Shown in pieces: positions 5,480 to 7,584 of a stretch of DNA of 7,584 nucleotides. The position numbers and the translations under genes were made by a program. The stretch comes from a bacterium (GTDB lineage Bacteria > Blakebacterota > Blakebacteria > Blakebacterales > Blakebacteraceae), in contig JALGWK010000073.1 of NCBI GenBank assembly GCA_025774205.1, positions 1 to 7,584 of the forward strand, read 5' to 3'. The notes beneath the pieces were generated by a model, which worked only from the letters and a program-made list of their open reading frames with translations, was not told where the DNA came from and ran no database searches. Positions within the stretch are counted from its first letter, which is position 1, and every line of letters starts with the position of its first letter.

Positions 5480-6142
5480 ATGCCGTTACCACGATTCAAA
5501 AAGATGCCCGAGGAGAAGAAGGAACAGATCCTCGAGGCCGCGGCGAAGGAATTCGCCGCCCACGGCTATCAGAATGCCGTCATCAGCAATATCCTGGAAC
5601 GGGCCGGGATCAGCAAGGGCGCGGCCTACTACTACTTCGAGGACAAGGCCGACCTGATCGCGACGGTGATCCGGCGCTACTGGATGGATTTTCTGGATGA
5701 GCCCACGGCCCAGGTAGATGATTTCACCGCGGCGGATTTCTGGCAGAAACTCCACGCCCTCTACCTCCACCCCTTCGATCTGATCGAAACCCAACCCTGG
5801 ATGCTCGGTTTCAGCAAGGCAGTCTGGAACCTGCCGGAAGAAATCAGGCACGGAGGTCCGATGGGTGAGGTCTTCTCAGACGCCATTGAATGGGTCAGGG
5901 GATTCGTCAGGCGGGGGCTCGAACTGGGCGTCATCCGCGACGACCTGCCGGAGGGCATGCTGATCAACCTGATCATGGCTCTCGACCACGTCCACGACGA
6001 ATGGCTGAGTGACCACTGGGAAGAGATGGGGAAAATAGAATTCGAGGCTTTCACGTTGACCTATGTCGACTTCATGCAGCGGGCTCTCGAACAGCCCGGA
6101 TCGGATAGTAAGGACATGGAGTCGGGAGGAATGACATCATGA
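5480..6142 (+). CDS. TetR/AcrR-family transcriptional repressor
   Basis: The start at ATG 5480 gives 220 residues, a normal size for the family. GGAG (5467-5470) lies nine bases upstream. The DNA-binding domain is typical: helix EQILEAAAKEFAAHGY (15-30), then the helix-turn-helix ISNILERAGISKGAAYYYFEDKADL in residues 35-59 (quoted in outline: turn RAGISKG at 41-47, signature YYYF at 50-53). Residues about 85-200 form the helical ligand-binding and dimer domain, which is variable in this family and rich in Trp, Met and Phe, hinting at a hydrophobic effector. The gene overlaps the exporter by ATGA, so it is most likely that exporter's local repressor, relieved by a transported compound, and probably represses itself through the palindromes at 5384-5413. 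An alternative start at ATG 5504 lacks a good ribosome site. Confidence 0.92.
   Translation: MPLPRFKKMPEEKKEQILEAAAKEFAAHGYQNAVISNILERAGISKGAAYYYFEDKADLIATVIRRYWMDFLDEPTAQVDDFTAADFWQKLHALYLHPFDLIETQPWMLGFSKAVWNLPEEIRHGGPMGEVFSDAIEWVRGFVRRGLELGVIRDDLPEGMLINLIMALDHVHDEWLSDHWEEMGKIEFEAFTLTYVDFMQRALEQPGSDSKDMESGGMTS
6124..6130 (+). promoter_or_regulatory. Ribosome binding site of the exporter gene
   Basis: GGGAGGA lies eight bases before ATG 6139 and within the last codons of the repressor gene. Together with the ATGA overlap it supports coupled translation of repressor and exporter. Confidence 0.7.
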
Positions 6143-7584
6143 GAAACATGCTGAGAAGTATCGGAGGGGTAATCGCCCGCATCAGCGACGAGTACCCGGG
6201 ACGGATCCTGCTGATCATTTCTATCGTGACGGTTATCGCGACAGGAATCGCCAGCGGACTGGAGACGAAGACCAATGTCCAGGACATGCTGCCGGAGAAT
6301 TCACCGGCGGTGCAGTCATATATCGAGGTGACCGAACGGTTCGGAGAGGCGAACACTCTCATCGTCCTGGAAGGAGAACGTGACCGGATGGTCGAGGCGG
6401 CCGAGGTGCTGATTCCCCGGCTGGAGGCACTCGAACTTATCTACAACGTCCAGGGCACCCTTCCCATGGACTACTTCATCGACAACGCCCTCATGCTCAC
6501 CGAGGAGAAGGATCTCGATCGCACCCTTGAACGGCTCGGTGATCCCTCCCTGACCGGGTTCCTCCGCGGGATCAATGATGATTTCGAGCGGGAGTACACC
6601 GACAGCGAGGAGAACATGCGCGAGGATGAGGTCGCGATCGCGCAATCGATGCAGGGTATTGAGCGGTCGCTGGAAATTCTGGCCGCCAGGTTCGCAGGAG
6701 CGGAATACGCGACAATCGAGGAAGCGGTCGACGCCATGGTGACCGGCGATCCGTGGAATCTGAGCCTCGATCGCGGCATGATGCTCATCATCTGCACGCC
6801 GGTCCATTCGATGATGGAGTTCAACTACATTCTCGACCTGACGGTCGATGTCCGGGAACTCCTGGAGGAGATCCGCCCGCAGTTCCCCGAGGTGGAGATC
6901 GGACTCTCCGGGAACGGTCCGTTGCAGAAGGACGAGATGGACGCCATGACCACCAGCACCATGTTGCTGATGGTCGTCGCGATGGTACTGATCTATCTCC
7001 TCCTGGCCCGCAATTTCGGCGGCTGGATATTGCCGCTGGTGGCTCTGACGCCGCTGGTGATCGGTATCGTCTGGACATCCGCGGCCCTCGAGATCGTGTA
7101 TGGCTCGCTCAACATGTTCACCATCATGTTCTCGATCATCCTGCTCGGGCTCGGGATCGATTTCGCCATCCATCTGATCACCCGGTTCTATGAGGAGATG
7201 AGCAGCGGTCATTCGGTGCGCGAGTCGCTGATCTACACCATCACCGGAACCGGTGTAGGAGTTCTGGCCGGCGGTCTGACCACCGCGGCAGCTTTCCTGG
7301 CCCTTCTCGTCGGGGAGACGAAGGGGATCAGCGAACTCGGCTTCACCTGCGGGGCAGGGCTCTTCCTGACTCTCGTGGCGGTCTTCTTCACCCTCCCCCC
7401 CCTGCTCGTCCTCCGCAGCCGGCGGATGGAAAGGAAGGGACGGAAGGTCACCGTTCCCGGAGCTCGGGAAGGCTGGCCGCTGCTCGGCAAGGTAGCGGAA
7501 ACGAGCTGGCAGCGGTGGGGACTCTTCCTGGCGCTCTTCGTGGCAGTGATGGGAATCTCCCTCTGGGCCGGCATGAAGAACGAG
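6139..7584 (+). CDS. MMPL/RND-superfamily exporter, N-terminal part (3' end beyond window)
   Basis: The frame opens at ATG 6139 and stays open for 482 codons to the last base. A first membrane helix (about 22-38, RILLIISIVTVIATGIA) is followed by a large periplasmic loop (about 40-268) with the family hallmark VQDMLPENSP (47-56) and a helical acidic stretch (about 145-190). Then come clustered helices near 272-291, 296-316, 322-346, 366-390 and 398-424, and a seventh at about 461-480. The helix-4 signature GLGIDFAIH (337-345) with Asp341 matches the proton-relay position of MMPL proteins; Phe replaces the Tyr often found next to it. This is one half of a duplicated 12-helix protein usually of 800-900 residues, so a second loop and about five helices lie to the right. 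It would export hydrophobic or lipid-like substrates with the proton gradient; HpnN-like hopanoid transport is one possibility, not established. It is co-transcribed with the TetR gene. An eight-C run is at 7395-7402. Confidence 0.9.
   Translation, partial: MRNMLRSIGGVIARISDEYPGRILLIISIVTVIATGIASGLETKTNVQDMLPENSPAVQSYIEVTERFGEANTLIVLEGERDRMVEAAEVLIPRLEALELIYNVQGTLPMDYFIDNALMLTEEKDLDRTLERLGDPSLTGFLRGINDDFEREYTDSEENMREDEVAIAQSMQGIERSLEILAARFAGAEYATIEEAVDAMVTGDPWNLSLDRGMMLIICTPVHSMMEFNYILDLTVDVRELLEEIRPQFPEVEIGLSGNGPLQKDEMDAMTTSTMLLMVVAMVLIYLLLARNFGGWILPLVALTPLVIGIVWTSAALEIVYGSLNMFTIMFSIILLGLGIDFAIHLITRFYEEMSSGHSVRESLIYTITGTGVGVLAGGLTTAAAFLALLVGETKGISELGFTCGAGLFLTLVAVFFTLPPLLVLRSRRMERKGRKVTVPGAREGWPLLGKVAETSWQRWGLFLALFVAVMGISLWAGMKNE

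Noticed and set aside
6316-7212. Open frame of 298 codons on the minus strand opposite the exporter
   Set aside because: Its product is an implausible mix rich in Asp, His, Gln and Glu, as expected from reading a membrane-protein gene backwards. The plus frame has clear MMPL motifs and a good ribosome site.
1-7584. Mobile element, CRISPR array, phage, toxin-antitoxin or defence system
   Set aside because: No terminal inverted repeats, transposase or integrase motifs, spaced direct repeats, small toxin-antitoxin pairs or RNA-gene signatures were seen on either strand; all long genes are accounted for by other families.

Overview
This window is G+C-rich bacterial chromosome with ordinary gene density. 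It holds six protein genes, the first and last cut by the window edges. Two lipoprotein signal peptides, an exported CsgG/LpoB-like protein and an MMPL/RND-type exporter point to a diderm (Gram-negative-type) bacterium. The pairing of a DUF5683-like membrane module with propeller lipoproteins and a GH127-type enzyme would suit an FCB-related environmental phylum (Gemmatimonadota, Krumholzibacteriota, Latescibacterota and similar). That placement is only a guess from protein style; nothing here is a phylogenetic marker.

Layout. (1) Bases 1-1434, plus strand: the 3' three quarters of a GH127-family (DUF1680) beta-L-arabinofuranosidase-like glycosidase with its zinc/cysteine active site intact. 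(2) Bases 1435-1519: a short gap with a sigma70-like promoter, overlapped by a hairpin that begins inside the glycosidase gene. (3) Bases 1520-3648, plus strand: a two-gene operon of a beta-propeller-like lipoprotein and an exported protein that joins a CsgG/LpoB-like domain to a DUF5683-like membrane module; the genes overlap by four bases (ATGA). (4) Bases 3685-5229, minus strand: an S33-type alpha/beta-hydrolase lipoprotein with a TPR-like tail, convergent with the operon. (5) Bases 5230-5479: a 250-base divergent regulatory region, the most information-dense noncoding stretch here. (6) Bases 5480-7584, plus strand: a TetR-family repressor overlapping (ATGA) an MMPL/RND-superfamily exporter that runs off the right edge. 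This exporter frame is open from its start to the end of the window.

How the parts fit. The TetR-exporter pair is a classic local-repressor/efflux arrangement. Palindromic sites lie just downstream of the repressor's own promoter and also overlap a possible leftward promoter, so the hydrolase lipoprotein may share the control. The lipoprotein/CsgG-DUF5683 pair looks like a co-translated envelope module of unknown function. The glycosidase appears to be a separate carbohydrate-degradation gene whose partners lie to the left of the window.

I see no tRNA, rRNA, CRISPR array, insertion sequence or other mobile element. I found no clearly new large system. The items most worth a second look are the divergent operator region, the domain fusion in the CsgG/DUF5683 protein, and the unusual start context of the propeller lipoprotein.
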